A stretch of 64,000 nucleotides of DNA from Gerris lacustris (GCA_951217055.1 OX578276.1:120660979-120724978); one strand, 5' to 3'; positions 1-12,554 are shown, counted from the stretch's first letter. The notes: generated by a model not told the origin, from the sequence alone. Made by a program: numbers and translations.

Positions 1-64
1 ACAGCAACGTAACTCTCGTAGATTATGAAGATTTCCTTGACTGTCTTTGACTTTCCTTTCCAAG

Positions 65-210
65 TCGTACTTTTGCCTTCAACGTCAACTAGCGAAAAAG
101 GCAAAAGTACCTTAGTGAGTAAAGCAGAATCAGCAGGAAATTCATCAGCGGACGACCAAACGGCAAAAAAGAGAAAACGTAGTCAGAACAATAATAATAA
201 CTGGAGATAA
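65..210 (+). CDS. possible 3'-terminal coding exon, product unknown
   Basis: A pyrimidine-rich run ending in CAAG at 61-64 looks like a splice acceptor and is followed by an open frame that closes at TAA 208-210. The frame encodes about 47 residues rich in Ser, Thr, Lys and Asn. It includes a basic KKRKR cluster resembling a nuclear localisation signal and a short Asn run before the C-terminus. No domain is recognisable. The same stretch holds an exact 11-bp inverted repeat (67-77 against 100-110), which could form a hairpin in the transcript. It may be the end of a nuclear protein gene lying to the left of the window, or a chance open frame. The acceptor and the composition are the only support. 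Confidence 0.3.
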
Positions 211-694
211 ACGATAACTACATAGTTTAAATAATTAAGTTGTTTAGTTTAGCCAGTAAGTGATGACATATATAATTTTTTCGAAAAAATTAGAAAAAAA
301 TATATTCCGCAGAAGTTAAATTCCAAGTTTAGGTAAAAGAAACTTAATATTTTCTCCTTTTTTAGTTTATTTCGTAATCGGGATATGTATAGCTTATAAA
401 AAAATTAAAAAATTTTGATATTAGAATTTTTTATGAAATTACATACATAGTCATTAAGTGGAAGAAAGCAGTAATAGACTGCCTTAATGCTAAAGCACTA
501 CCAGTTTACTTATTATTTTTATTTTATAGAAAAACTAGTAACATGTTTTCACAAATAATTTTAAAAAGTGTATTTTATACCCCTCCCATCACCCTGGGGA
601 GGGGGGGGGGGGGTTGGAGCCATACTCAGTAAGGTCCCTAAATCTGATCTTGAGTAATTTTTTGTTAGATTGGTATTAAATTTGTACATTGGCA
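211..694. other. gene-free AT-rich stretch
   Basis: No coding signal is seen. The stretch holds a run of 13 G (601-613) just after a C-rich segment, so the two can pair locally. Confidence 0.6.
601..613 (+). repeat. poly-G tract (G13)
   Basis: Thirteen G in a row at 601-613, one of about ten G or C homopolymers of ten or more bases in a strongly AT-rich window. Length may be uncertain because of sequencing error. Confidence 0.9.
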
Positions 695-755
695 CTTCTT
701 TAGATTGTTACTCCCTCTGTTTGTTTTGTAAGGGGGGGTGACAATCTAAAGATGG
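695..755. mobile_element. short TIR element (MITE-like)
   Basis: The left end at 695-716 contains TTTAGATTGTTACTCCC and the right end at 731-755 contains its near-complement (GTGACAATCTAAAG). The same terminal sequence occurs in the longer element at 41987-42140, so this is a member of a small repeat family. Sequence at 775-815 also resembles the right half of that other copy, so the true element may reach about 825. No target duplication was identified. Confidence 0.55.
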
Positions 756-3700
756 TGTACGGTATGTTATTCTTTAGACTATAAATCCCCTTATAAAAAC
801 AGAAGTGTGATATTCCACCTTCAAATATGGAGCTAAAATTAATTTAATCTCTGGTTATGATTTTTCTGGACCTGAATGCCCCCAGTAGTTTATCTTCATG
901 TCATGCGTCAGCCTAGACGACATTGTTTAAAAAAACTTTTTTTTAAACTCATTGGACCTCATGGGACCTCAAAACGTGTAAATCCATCAAAATCTCACTA
1001 TTTTCAAAACCTCGAATTTTCACGTCATCACAATAAGTTCTCTTTACCTATTCACATTCTACGTATAGGAGATATTAAAATATATGCATATACTTAAATG
1101 TATTTAAAATAAACAACAACAAAATCTTAAAATTTGGGAAGGAGGTTCCTTGATACTTACACACATACGATTTCGATGTATACGAGTGTGGCTGTTTTAT
1201 TGTTTTTTGTTTTTTTTTGTACTGATGTCTGCTGTTCACAGGAACTACTAGAGTATGAAATAAAAATGTATTCAAACATTTTGCAATCAAGCCCTATCTA
1301 TTAACAATTAAAAATAAATATTATTAGCACTCTGCTTTCGCACTGTAATTTATATTTTTATAAAATTGAGTAAGGTTACATTAAAGCATTTAGTTATTAA
1401 AATTGTTATTCTCTTTTTGAACGCCTTCATTAGAAATATTATTTCCTTGGAAAGACATTAAGGAAGCAATAAAAAAATATATAAAAGAATATGGCCTAGC
1501 AACTCTTGGACTAATGAGTTCTGGAAGAATTAGTGGATTTTTTTCTTGGATTATGGTAGAAGTAAGGAAGAATGCGTAATTAGAAAGAAAAACCTCGATG
1601 CCTCTTGGTCCATTATAGTAATTGAACGTATTTTCACTCTGACATGAATAACTTAAAAGCAAGAACCTTCTTTATGTATTAAATAAAAAATCTTTCAAGA
1701 AATGAGATACAAATTTAATATTTAAAACAATGACAGACAGAGTGGCAACCTTTATCTTTTAGCTTGTTTTAAGAAGTATTCTAAAACGTTACTTTAAGAA
1801 ATATAAAAATAAAAATAAATAAGTTTAGTAGACTTGGTATTTTTCTCAAAAAGTCGGACTTAATTGGCTAAGTAATACGCAACCAAATAAAAGTTGAAAA
1901 GTCCGAAGTATAAAATTTAACTTATTATTAAAGCAAATTAATGTTTTTGTAGAACCAACTTTTCTTTGCACCATTTTTTAAGAAGATAATTTTTTTCTTT
2001 GTTTAAAATAAGGGGGTTGGAAAACAGTGGAATATCAACTTTTCATTTGATAAATAATGTATCCAATAAAAAATGTAAAATGGAAAGAAGTTTTTTTTTT
2101 TGTTTCTGTTTTAAATTATCTTTCTACTTTTTTTAAAAAAAAAAAAAAAAAAAAATTAATACACGAGAAAAGTATTATGTTTTTGAATAGCAAATGCTAG
2201 TTTCTAGTGTTTTAGTAATTGTACCCTATTCATAAAACTTTAATTGTTAAAATTAAAAAAAAAAAAAGTTAAACACACGGAATCATGCAAGGAATCCGTG
2301 ACAATATGTCCAAGTGCTAAACTATTTCAATATGATTGAGGCCATATCAATTAATGTTAATTAAATACCTTATAGTTGATTATAATTTATTAGTTTTATG
2401 AGAAAGGTGGACTACCCTCTCTTCTTCAGACTTATTCACTTTAAAGGCCCCCATAGAGGATCAAACTTTTTGATGATTTATGTCACGGATTGACTATTTG
2501 CACAACTGGTTGCATCTAATCGGTCAATACTGAAATGTATTGCGCAAACATTCAGCAATTGACAAGCGGCTTTCCCCCACACTCTTCCAGTTAAGAAGTA
2601 GGAACTATATCTTTCCATTTATTCTCTGTGCCTCAGGCTTTTCACTTATCGACATGCTGTTCCGGTTTATAATAGCCTTAACAATCTATATATATAAAAG
2701 TTTTGTCTGGACATTGGTCAGAATAGAAAAATTGTTGGATACTTTTTCATTTTATACATTCTGAAAACCGAATCCGGCCTTAACTTATACTTAAGTTGCC
2801 TTACTATATAAAAAGTTCGTGGTTTTGACTGAGATTTTGTGGAAATCAAACATAATGAACGGTTTGTATCACTTGTTAAAAGAAATATTAACACTGTACT
2901 ATTATAAAATATAAGTTTATTTGTCTTCACCACAATATTTTATTCTAAATCAGACCGGTTTCAGCCTCTAAAATACTAAAATATAACAGGTATATAGAGT
3001 ATGACGGCTATCTTCAGTGCCTTATATTTATAGACTGACGAGAAGGTAAGGTGGCAAGTGTTTAGGACATATGGTCGGGAGGGGGGTGGTATTCATGGAA
3101 AAGCGGGTGTGAGGGGTTTCCAATCGGATTAAGAGCTAGGGCCAAGCTCTAGGTCTAGGAGTGTAAAGGAAGTATAAATATGTACATGGAATTAGACAAC
3201 ATAAAAATTACAGGTTTGAATTAAGGCTTGCTATCCGCACAATTAGGTTGAATAAGTTTAATTATGTTAAATGTTACTTACTCTTTTCTTATTATTTGTT
3301 ATTTTGAGATATGTCTAGAACTTCCCCTTTCTAAGATTCTAGTAAACATTGTATAACTTAAGTTTAGTCATTATTATTCAAACCTGTAATTCTACTTAAA
3401 ATTTTTAAAATTGACTTTTTTATATCAACTCCCGGAAATTTTATTGGACCACAGAGGTATATATTTATGGAATTTTGCCATTTTTTAGGACCTATCATAA
3501 TGGGGTAGTGCAGGGGGGTACATTTTGGGTTTTTTTTTGGGGGGGGGGGGGGGGAACATGGCCGCCATTTTGGAAACGCGATATACCTATATTTGTAATC
3601 TACATTTCAATACCTTTGAAATGATACCTAACTTGAAAATGACAAAAAATATAAAATATTGCGATCTATTCGCAATTGATCGCAGATCGCATACATTTGG

Positions 3701-3993
3701 AGTGTTTAAGTCCGCAATAGTTTTTCGGTTTTAGGGCAAACTAGTTTAACTTGTATAGCAAATTTTAAATCTATAGCTTCAGTAGGTCGATGGATTGAAG
3801 GACTGCCAAAAGCATAAGGGTTTCTAGGACGACCTCGAAACCCTAAAAAGACAAATTTGGTATAGCCAAATAATAATAAAACTTTAAATTTAAACCCATT
3901 TTAAATACATAATGAATAAAAGAGCAGTAATAAATTCTAGCAATCGTTTACGTGTAATGAGCTATAAATAGAAATAAAACTTAGGACACTCTT
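756..3993. other. gene-free stretch with decayed repeats
   Basis: No supportable gene. It contains a repeat fragment (about 815-890) resembling 5810-5900, poly-A and poly-T runs near 2088-2155 and 2256-2270, G16 at 3539-3554, and a fragment at 3780-3850 that matches the complement of 16865-16975 (a GGGTTTCGAGGTCG-containing family). Short open frames here show no conserved motif. Confidence 0.5.
3539..3554 (+). repeat. poly-G tract (G16)
   Basis: A run of T is followed by 16 G, then ATGGCCGCCATTTTGG, a phrase that recurs in altered form near 5490, 12350 and 52640. Confidence 0.85.
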
Positions 3994-4620
3994 TTATAGA
4001 TTTTTCTCCTCAATCTTATTCCCTAGTCTCCTAGCTTTAGTAATAAAGGAGAGGATGTCTTGCCACTTAAGTGCAACAAGTTCCTCTTGATTAATCTCTC
4101 CCGCTTCTAATGTGCAAAAGCAAAGTCTCCCATGTAAGTATGTGAAGGATACATACTTGCATAAAGTGGTAAGCTGTATCCTCTTCTTTGCCGCACACTG
4201 GACGGGTATAAGGTCGTCTTCGATTTTTAATAATGCTAGATGTCTAAGCTGACAATGTCCAGCTAAGGATCCCAACCAGTTTCTTAGGTTGGGTTTACTT
4301 AGTCCCTTGAGCCATCTGGTTTTTATCCATGTCCTCTCTGCTTTCTCCCAAACTCCCAATTCCACTTTTTGATTGCTGACTTTGCCTGTCCTCTAGATCA
4401 GTAAACTGCGGTCTCCAGTACTCAGAACGGCATAGAAGCTCTTATCATTGCAACTTCATCTGCTTCCCTGGGATCCCTGTGTGTCCAAAGCAGTGTGACC
4501 TCCTTTTCCTCTTCAAGCAGCTCTAATGCCTCTTGACACTCATAACAAGTGCAAAATCTGCTCTTAGAGCCCAGAGTGCTTGAAGTGTCGCTAGGCTATC
4601 CTACCCCGAGGCTTAGTTGA
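3994..4620 (-). pseudogene. decayed LINE, RNase H domain and C-terminal tail
   Basis: The minus strand encodes the end of a non-LTR retrotransposon ORF2. From about 4610 down to 4380, across frame breaks, there are pieces typical of LINE-encoded RNase H: a CYECQEALELL-like helix, then VTLLW followed by a basic stretch and ADEVA, where the family has an ADELAR-like segment. An open frame of 123 codons (4365-3994) continues with SKPNLRNWLGSLAGHCQLRHL, the tail commonly found after RNase H in insect LINEs of the I/LOA/Jockey type. The RT and endonuclease parts are absent. RNase H removes the RNA strand after first-strand synthesis in those clades that have it. In-frame stops upstream of 4365 make this a dead fragment. 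Clade assignment is uncertain. Confidence 0.65.
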
Positions 4621-4664
4621 GAAATTAATTGGAATGAACAAACCCCAAAAACTCTGAATGTGAA

Positions 4665-4672
<8 letters not shown>

Positions 4673-4695
<23 letters not shown>

Positions 4696-4698
4696 TAT
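4673..4698. repeat. (AT)n microsatellite
   Basis: Thirteen AT units preceded by a run of A. Confidence 0.9.
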
Positions 4699-6976
4699 TT
4701 CTCGAAAAATTTTACAACAATTTTGGTTTAAAATTTTTATAATTTAGTCTTTCATTTGATTACGAATATAACAATATAAGTCGTTTTCCCGGAAAAATCC
4801 TGGTTCCTGAGAAAAAATAGCTATAAATGCAGACGATTATTTTTACGGGATGAGTTATTTTTATGGTAAATTTTGATAAAATGTTTAATATTAATTAAAT
4901 GTAACCACCAAAACTCAAAACACCTAATTAATGGAAACACTGGATCAATTCGTTATTTAGTAATATGACTATAACTATATATTTACTAACTCAAGATATA
5001 TAAAAATCTAGTATAAGCAACAACTAATAATATTACTTATTAATTTTCTTATTTCAAAAACTACATAAAAAGAATATGTAATAAAAAAATCGCTTATCAA
5101 ACTCGAAAAAAACTTTCTCATATATATTGTTGATTCTGATTTATAATCCCAAAATACTTTATTTAGTGCTAAGTTAGTTAGCATATTATTATAACTAGTT
5201 ATGTGGTTCATAAAGAATACTTGTTTTCAATATGGCTACCAGGAAATATATTTCAGGAAAAACTTACATATTCCTATTCCACTTGAAAAGAACTTCAAAA
5301 TGATGTGTAACATGCCATATAAGCATGAGCTTATATTTCAACTCCCTCTCCCTAATTCCGGGAATATTTATTTTCACAATACTGGCAACAAATACATTTT
5401 TTTAAATGATAGTTACATAATCTTTTCCTACCTTTTAAGATCTTCACAACGACGAATAACATGGCAAGTTGCATTAAGTCGTCCACCATATTGGCTGCCA
5501 TCTAGAAAATATTAAGTGTGAAATTTTCAAAAACTATACAGCTGTCACAAAATCTGAGATGTACCTGTGCCAAATTTCGTTCAAATCGATAAATTTATTG
5601 TTATTATTAGACCTTCAAAAAACGAACTATTAATGCCCAAGTATCTGAAATGAAGAATTTACTTCGCTCGTTCAAAAAGATTTAAAAACTATTCATAGGT
5701 GATTGTTTATATCTGGTTTTCGTTTTTCAGCAAAATCATATTTATTATAAGTTAATTTGCATTTTAATGGACTAAAAAATGGATTTTTTTTAAATGATTT
5801 TTCAGTGAGCCCCTCCAAATTTAGTGCTAAAATTAATTTCTCGATTTCACCACGGGTATGTTTTTCTGGGCATGAATGCCAAATTTAATCGAAATCGGAT
5901 CAGTTGTTGAGTTGTGCTCTACGCGTTTGCATAGGCGATAGACGACGCGTGACTTCATCAAAATTGGTTTTCGAGCAATCATAATACTTTCTCTCTATAC
6001 ATACCACATATATGTGGAAGTAAAAAAACAAAAGTAGCTAAATAAGCTGGTAAATATATTTAACTGTAAAATGAAGAGGCTAATATATTTAAAGGTTAAA
6101 CTAGTCAAATTAACAAAGCAGATAAAAGGTAAACTATGAGATTTGTCTATGTGCTCGAGACACGGTTTAGAAATAATTCTAAAGATTGGCTTGAATAGAA
6201 AGCTAGCTTTTGCAAAGTCTTTGAATAATACAAGTCTCGTTTGCTTTAAACAATCACACTTTGCTCAGAGGTATTGTTAACGTTTGAAGGAACACAGAGT
6301 TAAATGAATCGACACACAATTTGGCAACACTAACTCCGGTTTCTCCTGTAGGAGAAGAAGACGCTTGTAGGATTCCCTTAAGAGAAACGTGGTAACGCTG
6401 TTAACGCTTCAAATACTTTATTCATAGTCAATATAACATCTCGATCTTCCGCCTCTTATATTCGTAGGTAAATATATCCTGCAGTACTAATTCAGTCTCT
6501 GGCGGAAATTGACCAACTTATTTTTTCCCTCTTTTTTTGTTTTTAATTTTGTAATTTTTCTTCGCTAATTCTTAGTTTTTTGTTGTAGTTAGAATAAAAG
6601 TAAATAAGAGGGTCCTCTGAATCATTACCTATTTTAAAATTTTATTTGCTTTATCTAGTTCTTATAATTCAGTTTCATAAATTAGTGAATTCTTATAATG
6701 AAGAATAAACCCAAAAGGATTTTAAGTTAAACCCATTTTAAAAGATACCTCACTCACTGCATTTGCACTATTCAAGTGAAGTATTTTTTTTATTTAATTG
6801 TTATATCAACTTTATAATAAATTTGTTTGAATATATTTTTACCTTTTATGTTTCAGGTAAGAATTTTGAAAAGTAACTTTAAAAATCCGTAACAGGTAAC
6901 AACTATGTTTATTCAATTTTATTCACCATATTTTGTATATCGACAAATAAGAAGTGAGACACGAGTTACACACGTC

Positions 6977-7004
6977 AGTACGTCACATTGCAATGTGACG
7001 TACT
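6977..7004. repeat. perfect 28-bp palindrome
   Basis: The two 14-bp halves (6977-6990 and 6991-7004) are exact reverse complements with no spacer; each half contains ACGTCACATTG or its complement. It may be a cruciform-forming site or a head-to-head transposon junction. Confidence 0.85.
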
Positions 7005-8720
7005 TGTCATTGTATATCAATACATCCCATTATATCATATACGAGTATATGTCAAATCCTTGTATAATTGTCCTTTAATGCCATAATGCTGTTGTTAATG
7101 AGAACGCAAAATAAATAAAGCGAACGTAGTTCATAATATAATATTATAATAACTATACACTAATTAAAGGCTTAATTTACCTTCTCATAATGAGTAGTAT
7201 AAGTAGAGAAAGTATTGCGATTGCACGAAAATTAAATTCTCATATTTAAATGGATTCTCACGTTTTAAGGTCCCCGGAGTCCAAAAATGTTGTTTTTTTT
7301 AAAAAAACGAAATCTCCCGTCTCTGCAGACGTCGACGAAAGTTCAGAAAAAGCATACACAGAGGTGAAATTAAGAAATTGACTTTATATCTTAATTTTGA
7401 GGCGCTGAACTACAAAAACTCGTCCATTAAAATACCAATATAACCAGATTTTGTTTCCTGGGAAAAATCAAGTTCACGAAAAAACCTATAAACATGTAGG
7501 GGTTAAATTTGTAAATTGTGTTAAATAATGTAACCACGAAAACTAGAAAAAAATGATAAATGAAAAACACTTGACCATTTAATAATTTATTTAAAGAAAA
7601 AATTGTAAAGCATTCGCCTTAAACCAGCTTTTGGAATCCCAGAGAAGAGTCATGTTTCATTCTGATGATCGAACACAAGTAAATTTATGAAAATTATGAA
7701 TTTGTGTCCAATCCTTTATTAATTTACTGGTGATTACCTTACCACCGCGATTCTGAGGTTAAACTGTTATAAACAACAAGGCTAAGATATATGGTAATTC
7801 TCTAAAATAATTATTAAAAATTGTAACTTTGGTTGTAATAACATTACGAGTTAAGGCAAGGCAGGTTCATTGATTTAGTGCAGACGGTTTCCACTTCGAA
7901 ATAATAAATAACACCGAGCCTCTTAGCCCTGAGTAAGTGGGATTAAATATCTCGTGTCGAGCTTTTCTTTCTGCGGTCTAGCTTATTAGTTTTTTCTTAG
8001 CTCAAGCTTACCCTTTACAACAAATTCGCACATTTGTTTTATTAGTTTTGTAATAAGTCAAGACAACAATTAATTACTAGCTATAAATTATAAGTTTCTT
8101 AATAAATCATAGATATATTTTCTGTTACTGACTTCATTTGAAGTTTATTGATTTTTCAGAGATGTCACTAACGTTAGTTAAATAGGCAGGGAAAGATAGA
8201 CATAGACACAGACTTTTCGAATCCTACTAGACTTAGAAATGTTTTAATAAACGATCAAATTAACCTAAGATTCATTTATCGCTTTTATTAAGATTCGTCT
8301 GCGCTAAAAGACTCTTTTAGTTATTCGTAATAATTGATCCCCGATTCTACTTGACCGATTTTCTTACAATTTTTTTTTATCTACTCAGGGCAGCGAAATT
8401 AAGCATTACTTAACTTATTTTACTCTAAAAAATAGTATATGGCTGAATTGTCATTAACATATTTAAAAAAAGGCAGGAAAGTATTGAAACAGTCAGGGAA
8501 ATATTTCCCGGAATAGGCAGGAAAAGTACAATGTTTACCAGTGCGTATCGTAACATCTGTTTTTTTGTTTGTGTTTAGTTTTATACTTGTTTTATTACAA
8601 AGCAATGTTATATTATTAATATGTTTACCTAAGCTTCTTTTGTTTTAACTAAATAGCGTGAGTAGATAAAATATTGTATGCAACAAGGCAGCAAAGGAAA
8701 CATTTCTGCCTCGTGTATTC

Positions 8721-8742
8721 ATTAACTGCCTTGGCAGTTAAT
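8721..8742. repeat. short inverted repeat inside interspersed repeat
   Basis: ATTAACTGCC and GGCAGTTAAT are exact complements around a 2-nt spacer. A second pair, AGGCAG and CTGCCT, lies just to the left (about 8686-8711). The neighbouring 8807-8836 matches 58123-58152 inverted over 30 of 30 bases, so this is part of a dispersed family. Confidence 0.6.
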
Positions 8743-9563
8743 TTTCATAGCCTGTCCTCGCCTCCGACTTGGAGGCTAACTTAATCACTCGAAATTCAAA
8801 TTCCAATTTGCTGCCTAGTTACATAAATAACTATTATTTTAAATTATATTACACTCTACAAGATATCATCACCGCAAATACTTTTGACACATCAATTATT
8901 ACCCGCATTTATTTATTTTCCAGGGACAAATCTTGTCATGTATATATGACCCTCTTCAAAATAAGCAATCGCCCTGCAATTCGGCAGAGTGATATATCCG
9001 TTTGTATTAGCCGATGAAACAATAAATTTCTAGATTAACATCGAGAAATTGTGGCAGTAAATTTCAAGAACTAAACAAGGACGATCACTGATAGCTAAGT
9101 GAGGTTAGAATAGATTACAAGATTTAATGTGATTAAGACAAATTAGTAGAAAATAATACAGGTATTAAAAAAAAATAATAAAAAAATAAGCTTTTGTTAA
9201 ACTTGCACTAAAAAAAGGAGAAAATAACTTTTTTAACAGCCGCAGTACAACGAAAAATCACAATATAATAAGCGTTAAAGATAACTTAAAGATAAATACG
9301 TAGGATGCTATATTAACAGTCATTGTCTAGGGCAAAATAATGGAGATAGAAAAAAGTTTCAAGTAAAATTTTATCATTTTTCGCCGTAGAATTCAAATAT
9401 GCTATCACAAATATAGACTTCAATTTGAAATTATGAAGTTGGGTGGCCTGGGGGCAAAGTGGGTGGTTGCCCCTAGTGCGCGATTGCATGAAAACAAACT
9501 TTTCTTTACATGGTACGGATCCCCCAAGTTTCATTAATTTATCTCAAACCGTTCAAGTTAAGA

Positions 9564-9576
9564 GGGGGGGGGGGGG
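9564..9576 (+). repeat. poly-G tract (G13)
   Basis: Thirteen G just left of the Jockey insertion. Confidence 0.85.
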
Positions 9577-9947
9577 ACTATTGGACCACTCTGTATTTAT
9601 ATATATATAGTCTAATGTTGGAATTAATAATAAATAAATAATTTTATTAAGACATATTTACAATGAACATTTTCGTTTTGATTTTATCAGAGCCAGTATC
9701 AAACATAGTTTGTTTTTTCCTCGGCCTGCAAGATTTAAATAGAAGATACAATAATACTTTAGATAACAATAACAACAGTAACAAAAAGGGGGGAAAAAAT
9801 TAGCAAAAACCCTCTAACTTAATGGTAACTATGGTGAAGGTTAATGGAACATATAAATAAACTGAAGTATAACAATAACAAATGGTTTGATAACAATGAT
9901 TAGATACATCTGAGATTAAAAATAAATAATATTGTAATTAACACATA

Positions 9948-11062
9948 TTATATGCTATCTAGAAGTATATGTTTGATTCTTTTATGTTTGCATTTTTTGT
10001 ACCTATTTCTTAGATCACTGATATTGTAGTTGCCTATATTTTTGATTAGTTGGTTAGCCTGGTTGTCTTGACACTGCCTGAAAAATTTTTGGGTTAGCTG
10101 AAAAATAAATTGTTGAATGTCAGGAAGATTTAGCTTGGCGTGCATTTCTTTGATTCTTGTGAATATTGGGAAATTACCAATTATTCGACAGCATTTATTT
10201 TGTAGTACTTGTAGGGACCTATAGTTTGATTTAGACACGGAGCTCCAGACTGGACAGGCGTACGTAAGGGCGGGTCTTATTAATTGTTTGTAGATTATTA
10301 ATTTATTGTTTTGGTTTAGTTGTGACCGTTTGCTAAATAAGGGGTAGAGACTAAATAATGTGTGTTGAATTTTATTGAGGTTTGTTTTAATGTGTCTGGA
10401 AAAATTTAGTTTTTTATCGAGAGTCAAACCTAGGTATTTGATTTGATCTTTCCATTCTATAACGGCTCCTTCAAAGTTAAGGGGTTCAGGTAGGTGGGGG
10501 CGACGTCTGGTAAATATTATCGCTTCTGTTTTAGTCTGGTTCACTTTAATTCTCCATTTTTTAAAGTAACTTGTAATTTTATTAAAAGCTTTATTTAGTC
10601 TATTGACAATCGTATCTAGACGCCACGAGCTACAGTATATTGCAGTGTCATCAGCGAAAATCGAAATATCAACATTTTCAGTATTTGGGATACCCGACAT
10701 GATTATATTGTAGAGGTTTGGTGCCAATATTGAACCCTGGGGCAAGCCGGAGGACATACTATAATCTTTCGAGCAAGTATTATTGTTATGTATAAAAAAT
10801 TTGGTGTCACGGCCAAAGGCCGATTTGAAGACAGTGTCACAATATATGAAATGTAATTGTTATATTGATAAAATTATTATGATTGTATCAAGATAATATA
10901 TGCATGTAGTAACTTATGTTATTTTATATGGTTCTTCAATAAATGGCGATTGATTGATTGATTGATAAAAAATTTGCGGTTTACAAGATAACTTCTCAGT
11001 ACTATAACTAAATACCTTGGTAATTGCAGTTCTGTTATTAGTTTATATAGTTGGAAGTAGTT
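9948..11062 (-). pseudogene. Jockey-clade reverse transcriptase, C-terminal half, interrupted
   Basis: The long open part (10757-9948, 269 codons) starts in the conserved block SSGLPQGSILAPNLYN, then has the catalytic box FADDTAIY with the two Asp of RT motif C. Next come KTEAIIF and YLGLTLDKKL (thumb-side conserved blocks), then LIYKQLIRPALTYACPVW typical of Jockey-clade ORF2. It ends with a stop before the 3' UTR. The upstream block LPRYLVIVLRSYLVNRKFFI lies at 11050-10970 and is separated from the rest by the nested insertion. The protein would copy LINE RNA at a nicked target. The endonuclease and the RT N-terminus are missing, so the copy cannot be autonomous. Confidence 0.85.
10803..10964 (+). 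mobile_element. nested short retroposon with 11-bp TSD
   Basis: This 162-bp segment is flanked by exact copies of ATAAAAAATTT (10792-10802 and 10965-10975) inside the RT reading frame. It contains AATAAA followed by a (GATT)n tail at the right end (about 10948-10964), the kind of tail seen on several arthropod LINEs. I see no A or B box, so it is probably the extreme 3' end of another LINE rather than a tRNA-derived SINE. It must be younger than the host LINE copy. Confidence 0.85.
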
Positions 11063-11169
11063 TATAATGTTGGAATAGTTGCTATGTGTCACGCTTGCGT
11101 TGCACATCCCTTGGTGTCTCTCACTAATTGTGTACCTTATTGCAGTGTGCAAAACACGGTATTACATTG

Positions 11170-11172
<3 letters not shown>

Positions 11173-11252
<80 letters not shown>
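11173..11252. repeat. (AT)40 microsatellite
   Basis: Eighty bases of uninterrupted AT alternation. Apparent Tyr-Ile coding repeats across it are artefacts. Confidence 0.95.
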
Positions 11253-11255
<3 letters not shown>

Positions 11256-12554
11256 ATTACTTATTTTTGGTGGATCTCTTATAAATGCATGTATTATTCT
11301 TTTTTTTTTTATAAATATTCTTCAACATTTCTATATAAAGGTTAAAAATATCGGTTTTCAAACAAAACTTTCTTATATACATAAAATAAATATCCATTTA
11401 TTGCAAATATAAAACAAATTAAAATATAAAACTTTTAAATATTTTACTCTAATTTAAATAATTTCAAAAGTGAATTTAATGTAACATAAAATTATTTCCT
11501 TTTGCAAATTGACCCGATAAACTGATTTCGGTATTTTTAGTTGCCTTTTTGTAATGTGTGCTCAGTTTTTAAACTAAAATAAACATGTTTTACATAATTA
11601 TGACTAGAGAGTTTAATAGAAAGTTAGAAAGTAACAAAATAATATTATCACTACAATTTTATATTAGAATACACAAACACGTGTCGACAAAAAATATCAC
11701 CTTCAGTGTTGTGTTAACATAGTAAGAGTAAAATCTCTACTAGCTATATACATATATTACAAGCTTTATGACTTAACTGACAGTACAAGCTGGGGACTAG
11801 GGCTGTGAGAATAGGAGGATTACGGAAGGAAACCAAGGTAAAATTTTTTTAAAACAAAGGTAAATTTTTTTTAAAACCAAGGTAAAATGAAATTAACTAT
11901 AGCTAACAAAAATATGTTGTATTATACAGTAAATCTATCTAAAAACTTACCTTGAGACTCAAGGTGGTTAATTCATGTAAAAAACACGAATTTTGACGGA
12001 TAAAAATAATCTGACAATTAGTGTGGAACATACCTTCCTTACATCCTATCATGTAATTTATTAATGTTATGCTATTAGAAACCGTAATTAATTTAACTGC
12101 CCCCCCCCCCCCCCTTTTTTTTAAAACTGTCCAAATTATTTGTTTTCTTTTGAGTCTCATTCACTATCAATTTAGCCGGAGCTTCCTAGGAAATCGTTAT
12201 ACGATCCGCCATATTATTCAAGATGATGTCCATTAACATGGAAACTTCGTCATGACGATAACTCCGAAGCCATTTAGAATTTATCTTCCTTTTATGACAT
12301 AAATAAAACTTTAGTTAAAGGGTTTTTCAATCGGTCACGTTGAAAATATGGTGGCCATAGAGTTATTAGAAACCATATCCAATTACTATTATTATTGCAA
12401 CTTCTGTAAAGTGCTAAAGGAAAATATTTGTATTTGTTTTGATTATATATAAAATAATATTAATATCTGCCAAGAAGGGATTTTATAAAATTTGATCCCT
12501 AAAGAGGGCAAAATAGGAGCAAACTAAAGAAAGTAAGGGATTAAGACTGGTTGT

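Larger units (their letters stand above)
4699..9612. other. gene-free stretch with repeat fragments
   Basis: No supportable gene. Recognisable pieces are a repeat at about 4715-4925 related to 41300-41460 and 7430-7560, a repeat beginning near 7259 with GTTTTAAGGTCCCCGGAGTC and related to 40349, a fragment at 5810-6000, a perfect palindrome at 6977-7004, and a repeat with inverted short motifs at about 8680-8840 that recurs inverted near 58120-58160. The open frames in this interval are short and lack conserved motifs. Confidence 0.5.
9625..11064 (-). mobile_element. 5'-truncated Jockey-type LINE with 12-bp TSD
   Basis: The unit is bounded by exact 12-bp direct repeats, TAATGTTGGAAT, at 9613-9624 and 11065-11076. 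Inside, on the minus strand, is the C-terminal half of a reverse transcriptase followed by about 320 bp of 3' UTR ending in an A/T-rich, AATAAA-containing tail (9625-9650). The 5' end stops abruptly inside the RT domain just upstream of the sequence YKLITELQLP, as expected when target-primed reverse transcription aborts early. A 162-bp nested insertion (10803-10964) interrupts the coding part. The intact TSD suggests a fairly recent insertion. The flanks to the right of 11076 are not LINE, although an open frame reads through the junction. Confidence 0.9.

Noticed and set aside
11079..11345. 88-codon plus-strand open frame with an Ile-Tyr repeat
   Set aside because: It is the translation of the (AT)40 microsatellite plus flanking non-coding DNA; the same applies to the frames over the TA arrays at 42162-42446 and 60705-60893.
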